DNA of 64,000 nucleotides, taken from contig NZ_JAMTCT010000005.1 of the NCBI RefSeq assembly GCF_024171995.1, forward strand, positions 62,001-126,000. Direction: 5' to 3'. The stretch comes from Promicromonospora umidemergens (GTDB taxonomy: Bacteria; Actinomycetota; Actinomycetes; Actinomycetales; Cellulomonadaceae). The notes under the pieces are model-generated. The model saw nothing but the letters and a program-made list of their open reading frames with translations, made no database searches and had not been told where the DNA came from. Below, one piece after another: positions 34,214-42,437 of this stretch (positions are counted from its first letter, which is position 1; each line of letters starts with the position of its first letter). Position numbers and translations under genes: made by a program.

Positions 34214-35368
34214 ATGGCGACGACGACAGAGCGGAACGGCACCGGGCGAGGGCTCGGCGCACGCCTGCGCGCGACGTCCAAGGTGCTCCCCGAGCACGCC
34301 AGGGCACACAACCGGTCCCTCGTGCTGCAGCACCTCTTCCACGAGGGGCCCACCTCCCGGGCCGATCTCGCCCGAGCGACCTCCCTCACCCGCGTCACCA
34401 TCTCGGACCTGGTCTCGGTGCTCATCACCGAGGGCCTGGTGGAGGAGCTCGGTACCCGGCCCGGTCAGCGCGTCGGCAAGCCCGCGATCCTGGTGGGCCT
34501 GCGGACCGACGCCTACCAGATCGTGGCCGTCGACCTCACCGAGTACGGCCGCATGCGCGGTGCCGTCCTCAGCCTCACCGGCGAGATCGTGGTGCGTCGT
34601 CAGCTCGACATCGACGGCCGCACGGGCGACGAGCTGGTCGACCTGCTCACGCGCTTCATCCGTCGGCTCGTGGCCGCCGCGAACCACCCGGTGATCGGCG
34701 TCGGCGTCGGTTCGCCCGGCATCGTCGGGCTGGACGGGCGCGTGGTCGAGGCCCCCAACCGCGGGTGGTACGACGTCCCCCTCGCCGAGATCCTTGGCGA
34801 GCGCACGGGTCTGCCCGTCCACGTCGCGAACGACGCCAACACGGCGGCGCTCGGCGAGTTCACCTACGGCGGCGGTAGCTCCGGCATGCTCGTGGTCACG
34901 GTCGGCGCGGGCGTCGGCGCCGGCGTGGTGGTCGACGGCGTGCGCGTGCACGGGCAGGGCGACGCCGCCGGCGAGATCGGCCACGTCACCGTGGTGGACG
35001 ACGGGGACGAGTGCGCCTGCGGCCGGACCGGCTGCCTCGAGACCGTCCTGTCCGTGCCGGCGCTGCGGCGCGCGGTCGCGAACAAGAACAAAGAAGATTC
35101 CGACGCCGCTCTGGCGTCGGCTGGCCGGGTGCTTGGCGTGACCCTCGCCCCGGTCGTCAGCGCGCTCAACCTCTCGGAGGTGTTGCTGAGCGGTCCCCGC
35201 GGACTGCTCGACGGCGCCCTGCGCGAGGCCGCGCTGGACACCATCCGTCAGCGCACGATGCCGGCCATCAACTCTGGCCTGCAGCTGCGGATGGCCGCAC
35301 TCGACGAGGACGTGGTGCTGGCGGGCGCCGCCGTCCTCGTGCTTTCCGCCCAGCTGGGGGTCTCGTGA
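34214..35368 (+). CDS. ROK-family transcriptional repressor (NagC/XylR type)
   Basis: 384 aa: an N-terminal winged helix (about 35-85: SLVLQHLFHEGPTSRADLAR, ATSLTRVTISDLVSVLI) and a ROK sugar-binding domain (about 95-384) with VGVGSPGIVG, NDANTAALGE, GEIGHVTV and the zinc motif CACGRTGCLE. The AAGGAGG at 34194 supports the ATG at 34214. It heads a cluster for amino-sugar uptake and is the likely sensor that releases the operator when its sugar appears. The DNA-binding domain separates it from the ROK kinase at 38695. Confidence 0.93.
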   Translation: MATTTERNGTGRGLGARLRATSKVLPEHARAHNRSLVLQHLFHEGPTSRADLARATSLTRVTISDLVSVLITEGLVEELGTRPGQRVGKPAILVGLRTDAYQIVAVDLTEYGRMRGAVLSLTGEIVVRRQLDIDGRTGDELVDLLTRFIRRLVAAANHPVIGVGVGSPGIVGLDGRVVEAPNRGWYDVPLAEILGERTGLPVHVANDANTAALGEFTYGGGSSGMLVVTVGAGVGAGVVVDGVRVHGQGDAAGEIGHVTVVDDGDECACGRTGCLETVLSVPALRRAVANKNKEDSDAALASAGRVLGVTLAPVVSALNLSEVLLSGPRGLLDGALREAALDTIRQRTMPAINSGLQLRMAALDEDVVLAGAAVLVLSAQLGVS

Positions 35369-35470
35369 GCATCCGTGCGCACGTGTCGGCGGCAGGCGTC
35401 TCATCGAGCTTCCACTCGAGTCATCACCACGCACCGCGACACAAAGTCGTATCCCGGGAGGAACACAAAC

Positions 35471-36763
35471 GTGAACAGAAACCGTCTCGTCGGCGCTGCG
35501 GCGTCGGCGATCACCCTGACCCTCGCGCTCAGCGCCTGCGGTAACGCGGGCGGCGCAGCGACCGCCGAAGAGACCGGCCCCGGCGAGGTCCGGGTCTGGC
35601 TCGTCGGCACCGACACGCCGCCAGAGGCGCGCGACTACCTGAAGAAGACCTTCGAGGAGCAGAACGAGGGCAGCACCCTCGTCATCGAGGAGCAGGCCTG
35701 GGACGGCCTGGTCGACAAGTACACGACGGCGCTGGCCGGCTCGGACGCTCCCGACGTGGTCGAGATCGGCAACACCCAGGCCGCCGCGTTCACCGAGGCG
35801 GGCTACTTCCGCGAGATCACCGGGGACGAGTTCGAGTCCCTGGGCGGCGACGACCTGCTGCCCGGCTTCGTCGAGGCCGGTGACTGGGAGGGCAAGCACT
35901 ACGCTCTGCCGTACTACTCGGGCTCGCGCGTCGTCTTCTACTCCGAGCAGGTCCTCGGCGACACCGAGGTGCCGACCACGCTCGACGAGTACGTCGAGAC
36001 CGCCGTCGACCTGAAGACCGACGACCTGTCCGGCGTCTACTGGCCCGGCCAGGACTGGTACAACGCCCTGCCCTTCATCTGGGAGAACGGCGGCTACGTC
36101 GCCGAGCAGGCAGAGGACGGCACCTGGGACGCCGGATTCTCCTCCGAGGGTGGGCTCGCAGGCCTGGAGCAGATCCAGACCATCATGACCGAGGGCAACA
36201 ACGCCCCGGCCGACGCGCAGGAGACGGACCTGCAGGTGCCGTTCTGCGAGGGCAAGGTCGCCTTCCTCTCGGCGCCGAGCTGGATCCAGTGGTCCATCAA
36301 CGCTCCGGAGGAGCCGGAGGAGCCGGAGGGCGTGCCGGGCTGTGCTTCCACGTACGGCAAGGACCTCGAGGGCATGGCACTGCCGGGCAAGGACGGCGGC
36401 GCCGCGCAGGTGTTCGCCGGCGGTTCGAACATCGCCATCGCGCAGAAGTCGGCCCGTCCGGACCTCGCGATGAGCGCCTACGAGATCCTGCTCAGCGACG
36501 AGTACCAGACGATCCTCGCGGGCAACGGGCTGATCCCGGCCAAGACCTCGCTCTTCGAGCAGGTCGACCAGGAGACGTCGATCGGCAAGGCCGCCGTCGA
36601 GGCGGCCGCCAACGCGAAGCTCACGCCGGCCTCCCCCAAGTGGGCCGACGTCGAGTCGAAGATGCTCCTGCAGAGCGCCTTCACGAAGATCGCCTCCGGT
36701 GACGACGTCAAGGCAGTGGCCGAGCAGCTCGACGCGGACATCGAGGAGATCCTCAACAGCTGA
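35471..36763 (+). CDS. ABC sugar-binding lipoprotein
   Basis: An extracellular solute-binding protein of family 1, 430 aa, tethered by lipidation of the Cys in LSACG (about residue 23). VRVWLVGTDTPPEARDYLKK, DAPDVVEIGNTQAAAF and LPYYSGSRVVFYSEQV are typical of oligosaccharide binders such as NgcE/CebE. A Glu-Glu-Pro run (PEEPEEPEG) near residue 280 is a low-complexity insertion. The GTG at 35471 follows GGGAGGAA. NagB and a ROK kinase downstream suggest GlcNAc or chitobiose as ligand, which is inference. Confidence 0.9.
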   Translation: MNRNRLVGAAASAITLTLALSACGNAGGAATAEETGPGEVRVWLVGTDTPPEARDYLKKTFEEQNEGSTLVIEEQAWDGLVDKYTTALAGSDAPDVVEIGNTQAAAFTEAGYFREITGDEFESLGGDDLLPGFVEAGDWEGKHYALPYYSGSRVVFYSEQVLGDTEVPTTLDEYVETAVDLKTDDLSGVYWPGQDWYNALPFIWENGGYVAEQAEDGTWDAGFSSEGGLAGLEQIQTIMTEGNNAPADAQETDLQVPFCEGKVAFLSAPSWIQWSINAPEEPEEPEGVPGCASTYGKDLEGMALPGKDGGAAQVFAGGSNIAIAQKSARPDLAMSAYEILLSDEYQTILAGNGLIPAKTSLFEQVDQETSIGKAAVEAAANAKLTPASPKWADVESKMLLQSAFTKIASGDDVKAVAEQLDADIEEILNS

Positions 36764-36780
36764 CCTCGGTCAGCACGACT

Positions 36781-36825
36781 TCCCGCCCCGCCCGGTGCGA
36801 CCCCAGAAGCCCGGGCGGGGCGGGA
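36781..36825 (+). terminator. Intercistronic hairpin after the binding-protein gene
   Basis: A 15-bp GC-only-type stem (36781-36795 with 36811-36825) and 15-nt loop in the 136-bp gap before the permeases. Such hairpins commonly stabilise or partly terminate the message so that binding protein exceeds permease. Confidence 0.7.
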
Positions 36826-36899
36826 CACCACTGCCCGCCTGATGCTCGCGGCCGCTCTTCCAGGGAGAGGCTGCCGGCCGCTTCCGAGGAAGACAGGAC

Positions 36900-37847
36900 A
36901 TGAGCTCGACACTTCTCGATCCACCGGCGCCACCTCGCCAGCTGATCCGGCAGAAACGCCGGCGGTCCTACCTGCCCTGGCTACTGCTCTCCGCCACCAT
37001 GGTCATCCTCGGGGTGATGACGGGGTACCCCGTCGTCCGGCTGCTCGTCATGTCGTTCCAGGAGTACGAGCGCGCTCAGCTCATGGGCGTCCCTGCCGAG
37101 TGGGTCGGGTTCGACAACTACGCGGCGGTGCTGACCGACGTCGAGGGCTTCTGGACCGTGTTCGCGCGCAGCTTCGCGCTCATGATCGTCCTCGTCGTCA
37201 TCACGATGGTGCTCGGCATGCTCGTGGCGCTGCTCATGATCCGCGTCGGCAAGCGCATGCGGCTCCTGATGTCCGTGGGCCTGCTGCTGGCCTGGGCCAT
37301 GCCGACGCTGGCCGCGACCACCGTGTGGGGCTGGGTGTTCGACACGCAGTACGGCGTGGTGAACAACCTGCTCACCGCCATCACCGGCGACCGATGGTTC
37401 GGCTACTCCTGGCTGATCAACCCTTTGTCGTTCTTCGTGATCCTGACCTGCATCGTCGTCTGGGGCGCGGTCCCGTTCGTCGCGTTCACGCTGTACGCGG
37501 GGCTCACGCAGGTCCCCGAGGAGGTCATGGAGGCCGCGCAGCTCGACGGCGCGAGCGCGTTCCAGCGCTTCCGGCTCATCCAGGTGCCCTACGTGCGCGG
37601 CATCATCACCGTGCTCGTGGTGCTGTCGATGATCTGGGACCTGAAGGTCTTCACGCAGGTGTTCGTGCTGCAGGACATCGGCGGCGACCGCGAGCTGACC
37701 AACACCATCGGCGTCTACATCTATCAGACGGGCATGGCACAGGGGCACTACGGGATGGCGAGCGCGATCGGCGTCATCTTCGTGGTCGTCATGCTGACCA
37801 TCGCCTACCCCTATGTGCGGCGCACGCTGCGGGAGGACGAGCAGTGA
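36900..37847 (+). CDS. ABC sugar permease, MalF type
   Basis: A 315-aa inner-membrane permease with six predicted helices (first at about residues 24-45). The EAA loop, EVMEAAQLDGASAFQRFRLI near residue 220, docks the ATPase. No ATPase gene is present here, so a shared MsiK-like ATPase encoded elsewhere is probable, as in Streptomyces sugar systems. It overlaps the next permease gene by 4 bp. Confidence 0.93.
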   Translation: MSSTLLDPPAPPRQLIRQKRRRSYLPWLLLSATMVILGVMTGYPVVRLLVMSFQEYERAQLMGVPAEWVGFDNYAAVLTDVEGFWTVFARSFALMIVLVVITMVLGMLVALLMIRVGKRMRLLMSVGLLLAWAMPTLAATTVWGWVFDTQYGVVNNLLTAITGDRWFGYSWLINPLSFFVILTCIVVWGAVPFVAFTLYAGLTQVPEEVMEAAQLDGASAFQRFRLIQVPYVRGIITVLVVLSMIWDLKVFTQVFVLQDIGGDRELTNTIGVYIYQTGMAQGHYGMASAIGVIFVVVMLTIAYPYVRRTLREDEQ

Positions 37848-38695
37848 TCAAGATCCGCAAGCGCCTCGCCGACACCGGCTTCGGTGTCCTCGCCCTGGTC
37901 GTCTTCGCCGTCGCGGCCTTCCCTGTGTACTGGATGGTCAGCACGTCGTTCCTGCCGAACAACCGGATCCGCGGGGAGAACCTGGCGTTCTTCCCGACCC
38001 CGGACGTGTTCACGCTGGACAACTACCGCACGGCGATGTTCAACGCGCGGGCGCCGTTCCCGCCTGCCGTGCTGAACTCGATCAGCGTCACGTTCCTGAC
38101 CCTGGTCATCGCCCTGGTCGTGGGCTTCGTCGCGGCGCTCGCCCTCACGCGGTTCCAGTTCAAGGGCCGACGCACCTTCATCGTGCTGATCCTGGTCGTC
38201 CAGATGATCCCAGGAGAGGCGATGATCATCTCGATGTACCGGATCATCGACGGCTGGCAGCTGCTCAACACGATCATCGGCTTGACGCTCGTGTACGCGG
38301 CCGGCGTGCTGCCGTTCACCATCTGGACGTTGCGCGGATTCGTCAACGGTGTACCCAAGGAGCTGGAGGAGGCGGCGATGATCGACGGGTGTTCCCCTGC
38401 CGGTGCCTTCTGGCGGGTCACGTTCCCGCTGCTCGCCCCCGGCCTGGTGGCAACGGGTGTGTTCGCGTTCATCCAGGCGTGGAACGAGTTCGTCACTGCG
38501 CTGGTGATCATGCAACGGCCCGATGCGATGACACTGACCCTGTGGCTGCGTACGTTCCTGCAGGCCACGCAGGCCACCAACTGGGGAGCGGTCATGGCAG
38601 GGTCGGTGCTCATCGCGATCCCCGCTGTCGTCTTCTTCCTGATCGTCCAGGGTCGGATGACCGGTGGTCTGGTGTCCGGCGCGGTGAAGGGCTGA
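37844..38695 (+). CDS. ABC sugar permease, MalG type
   Basis: 283 aa, six predicted helices, partner of the preceding permease. The EAA loop is ELEEAAMIDGCSPAGAFWRV near residue 185, followed by FIQAWNEFVTALVIM. The GTG start at 37844 overlaps the MalF-type stop, and its own stop overlaps the ROK kinase ATG (TGATG). Confidence 0.93.
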   Translation: MIKIRKRLADTGFGVLALVVFAVAAFPVYWMVSTSFLPNNRIRGENLAFFPTPDVFTLDNYRTAMFNARAPFPPAVLNSISVTFLTLVIALVVGFVAALALTRFQFKGRRTFIVLILVVQMIPGEAMIISMYRIIDGWQLLNTIIGLTLVYAAGVLPFTIWTLRGFVNGVPKELEEAAMIDGCSPAGAFWRVTFPLLAPGLVATGVFAFIQAWNEFVTALVIMQRPDAMTLTLWLRTFLQATQATNWGAVMAGSVLIAIPAVVFFLIVQGRMTGGLVSGAVKG

Positions 38696-39747
38696 TGGAC
38701 AGCAAGTCCGGTTCGGGCACGTCCGACCAGGGCGAACCCAGCAAGCGAGAGGTCGGGATGGGAAAGGTCGGCAAGCGGAAGGGGAGCGCCCGGTCCGAGA
38801 CGGGGCGGGAGCCCGCGTACACGGTCGGCCTCGACATCGGCGGGACGAAGATCCTCGGCGCGCTCCTCGACCCGGAGGGCGAGGTGGTCGGCACGGTGCG
38901 CCGGTCCACGGTGCACGGCGCGGACGGGCTGGTGGCGGGCGCGGTGCAGGCGGTGCGAGACGTCGTCGCGTCGGTCGGGGTGGACCTCGCGGACCTGGCC
39001 GGCGTCGGGCTGGGTATACCCGGCATCGTCGACCACCGCTGCGGCACCGTGAAGCATGCGGTCAACCTGGGTGTGCACGACGACGAGCTCCCGCTCGCCG
39101 AGCTGCTGTCCGCCGAGCTGGGCGGGGTGCCGGTGGTGGTCGAGAACGACCTCAACGTGGCCGCCGTCGGCGCGGCGCACGTGCTGGAGCGTGCGGGTGG
39201 GGAACGGGACCACGAGGACCTGGCGTTCCTGGCGCTCGGCACCGGGCTCGCGTCCGGTCTGGTGCTCGACGGGCAGCTGCGCCGCGGCGTGAGCGGTGCG
39301 GCGGGCGAGATCGGGCACATCCCCGTGGACCCGCTGGGCCCGGAGTGCACGTGCGGGCAGCGCGGCTGCCTGGAGCGGTTCGCGTCGGGCAAGGCGCTGG
39401 AGGCGGCGTGGCCGTCCCGGCACGGGAAGCCGTCGCCTGTGGAGCTGTTCGAGGCGGCGCGCGCAGGCGACCAGGAGGCGATAGTGGTCAAGGACCGGTT
39501 CGCCGATGCCACGGCCTCGGCGGTTCGCCTGCTCGTGCTGACCACCGACGTGCGGCACGTGGTGCTCGGCGGCGGTGTGGCACAGCTCGGGACGGAGCTC
39601 CTGGATGCCGTGCAGGACGCGCTCCGGAAGCAGGCGAAGGCATCGCCGTTCCTCGGGTCGCTCAAGCTGGCGGAGCGGGTGCGGCTCGCGCCGACCCACG
39701 TGCCGGTCGCGGCGGTCGGCGCCGCGGTCCTGGGAAGGAGAAGCTGA
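38695..39747 (+). CDS. ROK-family sugar kinase (likely N-acetylglucosamine kinase)
   Basis: A cytosolic ATP-dependent kinase that phosphorylates an imported hexose or N-acetylhexosamine. The 350 aa include the ATP motif GLDIGGTKILGALLD (about residue 44), GLGIPGIVD, ENDLNVAAVGAA, GEIGHIPV and zinc ligands in CTCGQRGCLE. No helix-turn-helix is present. The ATG at 38695 is coupled to the permease gene by TGATG. An internal ATG at 38758 would remove a 21-residue basic lead that the family usually lacks. nagB overlaps its 3' end. Confidence 0.88.
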   Translation: MDSKSGSGTSDQGEPSKREVGMGKVGKRKGSARSETGREPAYTVGLDIGGTKILGALLDPEGEVVGTVRRSTVHGADGLVAGAVQAVRDVVASVGVDLADLAGVGLGIPGIVDHRCGTVKHAVNLGVHDDELPLAELLSAELGGVPVVVENDLNVAAVGAAHVLERAGGERDHEDLAFLALGTGLASGLVLDGQLRRGVSGAAGEIGHIPVDPLGPECTCGQRGCLERFASGKALEAAWPSRHGKPSPVELFEAARAGDQEAIVVKDRFADATASAVRLLVLTTDVRHVVLGGGVAQLGTELLDAVQDALRKQAKASPFLGSLKLAERVRLAPTHVPVAAVGAAVLGRRS

Positions 39748-40529
39748 TGGAGGTCGTGATCGCGCCGGCGGGTGAGCTCGCGCGGCTGGCGGCGGACGCG
39801 GTGCAGGGGCTGTTGACGGCGCGGCCCGGTGTGGTGCTGGGGCTGGCGACCGGCTCCTCACCGCTCGCGGTGTACGACGAGCTGGCTCGCCGTCATGCCG
39901 AGGAGGGGCTGTCGTTCGCGCGGGCGCGGGCGTTCATGCTCGACGAGTACGTCGGCCTGGCCGCGGACCATCCGCAGCGGTACCGCAACGTGATCGACAA
40001 GGAGTTCGCCGCCCGGGTCGACCTCGCCCCGGGCGCGGTGCGGGGCCCGGACGGTCTGGCCGAGGACCTGCCCGCGGCGTGCGCCGCCTACGAGGCGGAC
40101 ATCGCGCAGGCCGGGGGTGTGGACCTGCAGCTCCTCGGGATCGGGACGGACGGGCACATCGCGTTCAACGAGCCCGGTTCCTCGCTCGCGTCCCGCACCC
40201 GGATCAAGACCCTGACCCGGCAGACCCGGGAGGACAACGCGCGGTTCTTCGGCGGGTCCGTCGAGCAGGTGCCGCGGCACTGCCTGACCCAGGGCCTTGC
40301 CACGATCATGTCCGCGCGGCACCTGGTGCTCCTGGCCTCGGGGCGGGCCAAGGCCGAGGCGGTCCACCAGCTGGTCGAGGGACCGATCTCGGCGATGTGG
40401 CCCGCCACCATCATGCAGACCCACCCGCACGCCACGGTCCTGGTCGACGACGCAGCGGCCTCCCGCCTCCAGCTCGCCGACTACTACCGCCAGACCTACG
40501 CCGGCAAACCCGACTGGCAAGGGCTGTAG
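39747..40529 (+). CDS. nagB: Glucosamine-6-phosphate deaminase
   Basis: Converts glucosamine-6-phosphate to fructose-6-phosphate and ammonia, the last committed step of amino-sugar catabolism. The 260 aa carry LGLATGSSPLAVYDEL, FMLDEYVGL and the hallmark LGIGTDGHIAFNEPGSSLAS. The TGATG overlap with the kinase gene and the nearby AAGGAG support the ATG at 39747. No nagA deacetylase is in the window, so the pathway needs one encoded elsewhere. Confidence 0.96.
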   Translation: MEVVIAPAGELARLAADAVQGLLTARPGVVLGLATGSSPLAVYDELARRHAEEGLSFARARAFMLDEYVGLAADHPQRYRNVIDKEFAARVDLAPGAVRGPDGLAEDLPAACAAYEADIAQAGGVDLQLLGIGTDGHIAFNEPGSSLASRTRIKTLTRQTREDNARFFGGSVEQVPRHCLTQGLATIMSARHLVLLASGRAKAEAVHQLVEGPISAMWPATIMQTHPHATVLVDDAAASRLQLADYYRQTYAGKPDWQGL

Positions 40530-40533
40530 CGGA

Positions 40534-41976
40534 TCAGAGGTAGTTGCCGGCCACCGGTGCGGACTTCCACCGGCCGGACGTCGCCACGTCGGTGACCCGG
40601 TCGGTCGTCAGCCCGTCGGGGCCGTGCTCCAGGATCGAGCGGCGGGCGACCTCGCGCAGGTCCGCACCCGTGGCGCCGTCCAGGTAGGAGGCCACCAGGG
40701 CGACGTCGACAGCGGAGTCCGGGGGCAGGAACAGACGCAGGATCTCCGTGCGCCCCGGCTGGTCCGGTGGCGGCACCTCGATGATGGTGTCGAAGCGGCC
40801 GGGCCGCTTCACGGCCGGGTCGAGGGACTCGGGGTCGTTCGTGGTGGCGACGGTCAGCACGTCGTCCGAGCTGCGGGTGCCGTCGAGGGCGTCGAGGAAC
40901 TCGGCGAACGAGGTCTCGCCGCGCGAGCCCTTCGACGCCACCGAGTCGATCTCCTCCAGCACGACCAGGCAGGGGCCAAGGCCCCGGATCTCCTCGTACA
41001 GCTCGGTCATCCAGCCGCGCAGCACCTCCGCCGTGACCAGCACGACCGTGAGCGGTCCCGCGAGCTCCGTGGCGATCACCCTGGTGAGCTTCGTCTTGCC
41101 GACGCCAGGCTTGCCGGCGAGCAGCAGGCCGCGCGACGTCGTGTGGCCCAGCGCGCGCAGGGCGGCGCGGCGCGTGGTGACGCTGGAGCAGAACAGGTCG
41201 ACCTCGTGCCACAGGTCGGCGGGCAGCACGACGTCGCCGCGCACCTGCACGGTGTGCTTGACCGGCGTCAGCTCGACGGAGCCGCTCGGCGCCCGCACGG
41301 ACAGGACGCCGCCGCGGTACGGGTGGTCGACCTCCAGCGTGCGGGTCAGGTCCGCGAGGACCTGCTCGGCGAGCGCCAGGCCCCCTGGCGGGGCGAAGGC
41401 GGTGACCGTGGGCGTGCCGTAGCGGTAGGCCACCTCGACGGCCACCGGCGTCTCGTACGCGGAACCGGCGGGGAAGAGGACGGTCGCCACGGCCGGCACG
41501 CTCACGGAGGTGCCGTTGCCCAGGTCGAGTGCCGCGCGCTGCGGCGCTCCGCCCGGACCGAACACGGCGACGTCGTCCGGGTGCCGTTCGACCCAGCGCT
41601 GGAGGGCGTAGGCGTGCAGCCGCTGCAGGGTGCGCGACATGTCGCGCGAGACGTTGACCAGCGCGCTCTCGTCGACGTCCCACTGGCGGGCGAGCCACTC
41701 GCTCGACGAGCGGGGGTCCTTTGGACGCTCCGGGACGGGACGGCCGAGCATCGCGGCCACGGCGGCCACCGCGCGGCGTGCGGCCTCGTCGTGGTCGCCG
41801 AAGTCGGGCCAGACGGGCTCGGGCAGGCCGTCCGACAGCTCGCGGGCCAGATCGTCGGCCAGGTCATCGGCCAGACCGGTGGGGAGAGTCGTGGACAGGG
41901 AGTCGGCGAGGTCGGCAGGGGAGGCGGCGCCGTCGTCGGGCAGGGTGAGGCTCCTCTCGGGGTGGGGATGTGACAT
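40534..41976 (-). CDS. AAA+ ATPase of the Cdc48/FtsH-like type, role unknown
   Basis: 480 aa. The first 60 residues are acidic with a repeated ADDLADDLA pattern. A middle beta-rich domain (about 120-255) precedes one AAA module with Walker A GKPGVGKTKL (about residue 288), Walker B LVVLEEIDS, sensor TVATTND and an RPGRFD arginine finger. Walker B has Glu-Glu where most have Asp-Glu. One module with an N-domain suggests an unfoldase or remodeller, and the client is unknown. It is convergent with nagB and divergent from DUF3039. Confidence 0.85.
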   Translation of the reverse strand: MSHPHPERSLTLPDDGAASPADLADSLSTTLPTGLADDLADDLARELSDGLPEPVWPDFGDHDEAARRAVAAVAAMLGRPVPERPKDPRSSSEWLARQWDVDESALVNVSRDMSRTLQRLHAYALQRWVERHPDDVAVFGPGGAPQRAALDLGNGTSVSVPAVATVLFPAGSAYETPVAVEVAYRYGTPTVTAFAPPGGLALAEQVLADLTRTLEVDHPYRGGVLSVRAPSGSVELTPVKHTVQVRGDVVLPADLWHEVDLFCSSVTTRRAALRALGHTTSRGLLLAGKPGVGKTKLTRVIATELAGPLTVVLVTAEVLRGWMTELYEEIRGLGPCLVVLEEIDSVASKGSRGETSFAEFLDALDGTRSSDDVLTVATTNDPESLDPAVKRPGRFDTIIEVPPPDQPGRTEILRLFLPPDSAVDVALVASYLDGATGADLREVARRSILEHGPDGLTTDRVTDVATSGRWKSAPVAGNYL

Positions 41977-42121
41977 GCGTCAGTTATATCTGTGGTCACC
42001 GACACCACCGCAAGCAATTCCGCGCCCCGATTCCCCGCACAGGCCACCCGAACGGCCCCGGACCTGCCCCGGGACGGATCCCAGGGTGTGTTCCGCAGAA
42101 GTTGCTGTCGGTGGTCCCGCG

Positions 42122-42127
42122 TAGACT
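42122..42127 (+). promoter_or_regulatory. -10 hexamer of the DUF3039 gene
   Basis: TAGACT ends 7 nt before the ATG at 42135. Confidence 0.5.
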
Positions 42128-42134
42128 TCTCGCC

Positions 42135-42437
42135 ATGACCGAACCACTCTCGAACCCGCAGGACGAGCCCAGTACGCAGGGCGGTACGAGCGTCCTCGAG
42201 CGCGAGGAGACCCGGGAGGAGACAGAACCCGGGGACCACGAACGCTTTGCGCACTATGTGCGCAAGGAGAAGATCATGAAGTCCGCCATGAGCGGCAAGC
42301 CCGTGATCGCGCTCTGCGGCAAGGTGTGGGTCCCGGGCCGGGACCCGAAGAAGTTCCCGGTGTGCCCCCGGTGCAAGGAGATCTACGACGGTCTCCGCGA
42401 ACCTGAGGACGGCGGCGAGGGCGACTCCTCGAAGTGA
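42135..42437 (+). CDS. DUF3039-domain protein
   Basis: A 100-aa soluble protein common in actinobacteria and without known function. The first 35 residues are acidic and polar. The conserved part reads HERFAHYVRKEKIMKSAMSG, PVIALCGKVWVPGRDPKKFP and VCPRCKEIYDGL, where Cys (ALCGK) and CPRC may bind zinc. It overlaps the helicase gene by 4 bp, so the pair is probably functionally linked. Confidence 0.9.
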   Translation: MTEPLSNPQDEPSTQGGTSVLEREETREETEPGDHERFAHYVRKEKIMKSAMSGKPVIALCGKVWVPGRDPKKFPVCPRCKEIYDGLREPEDGGEGDSSK

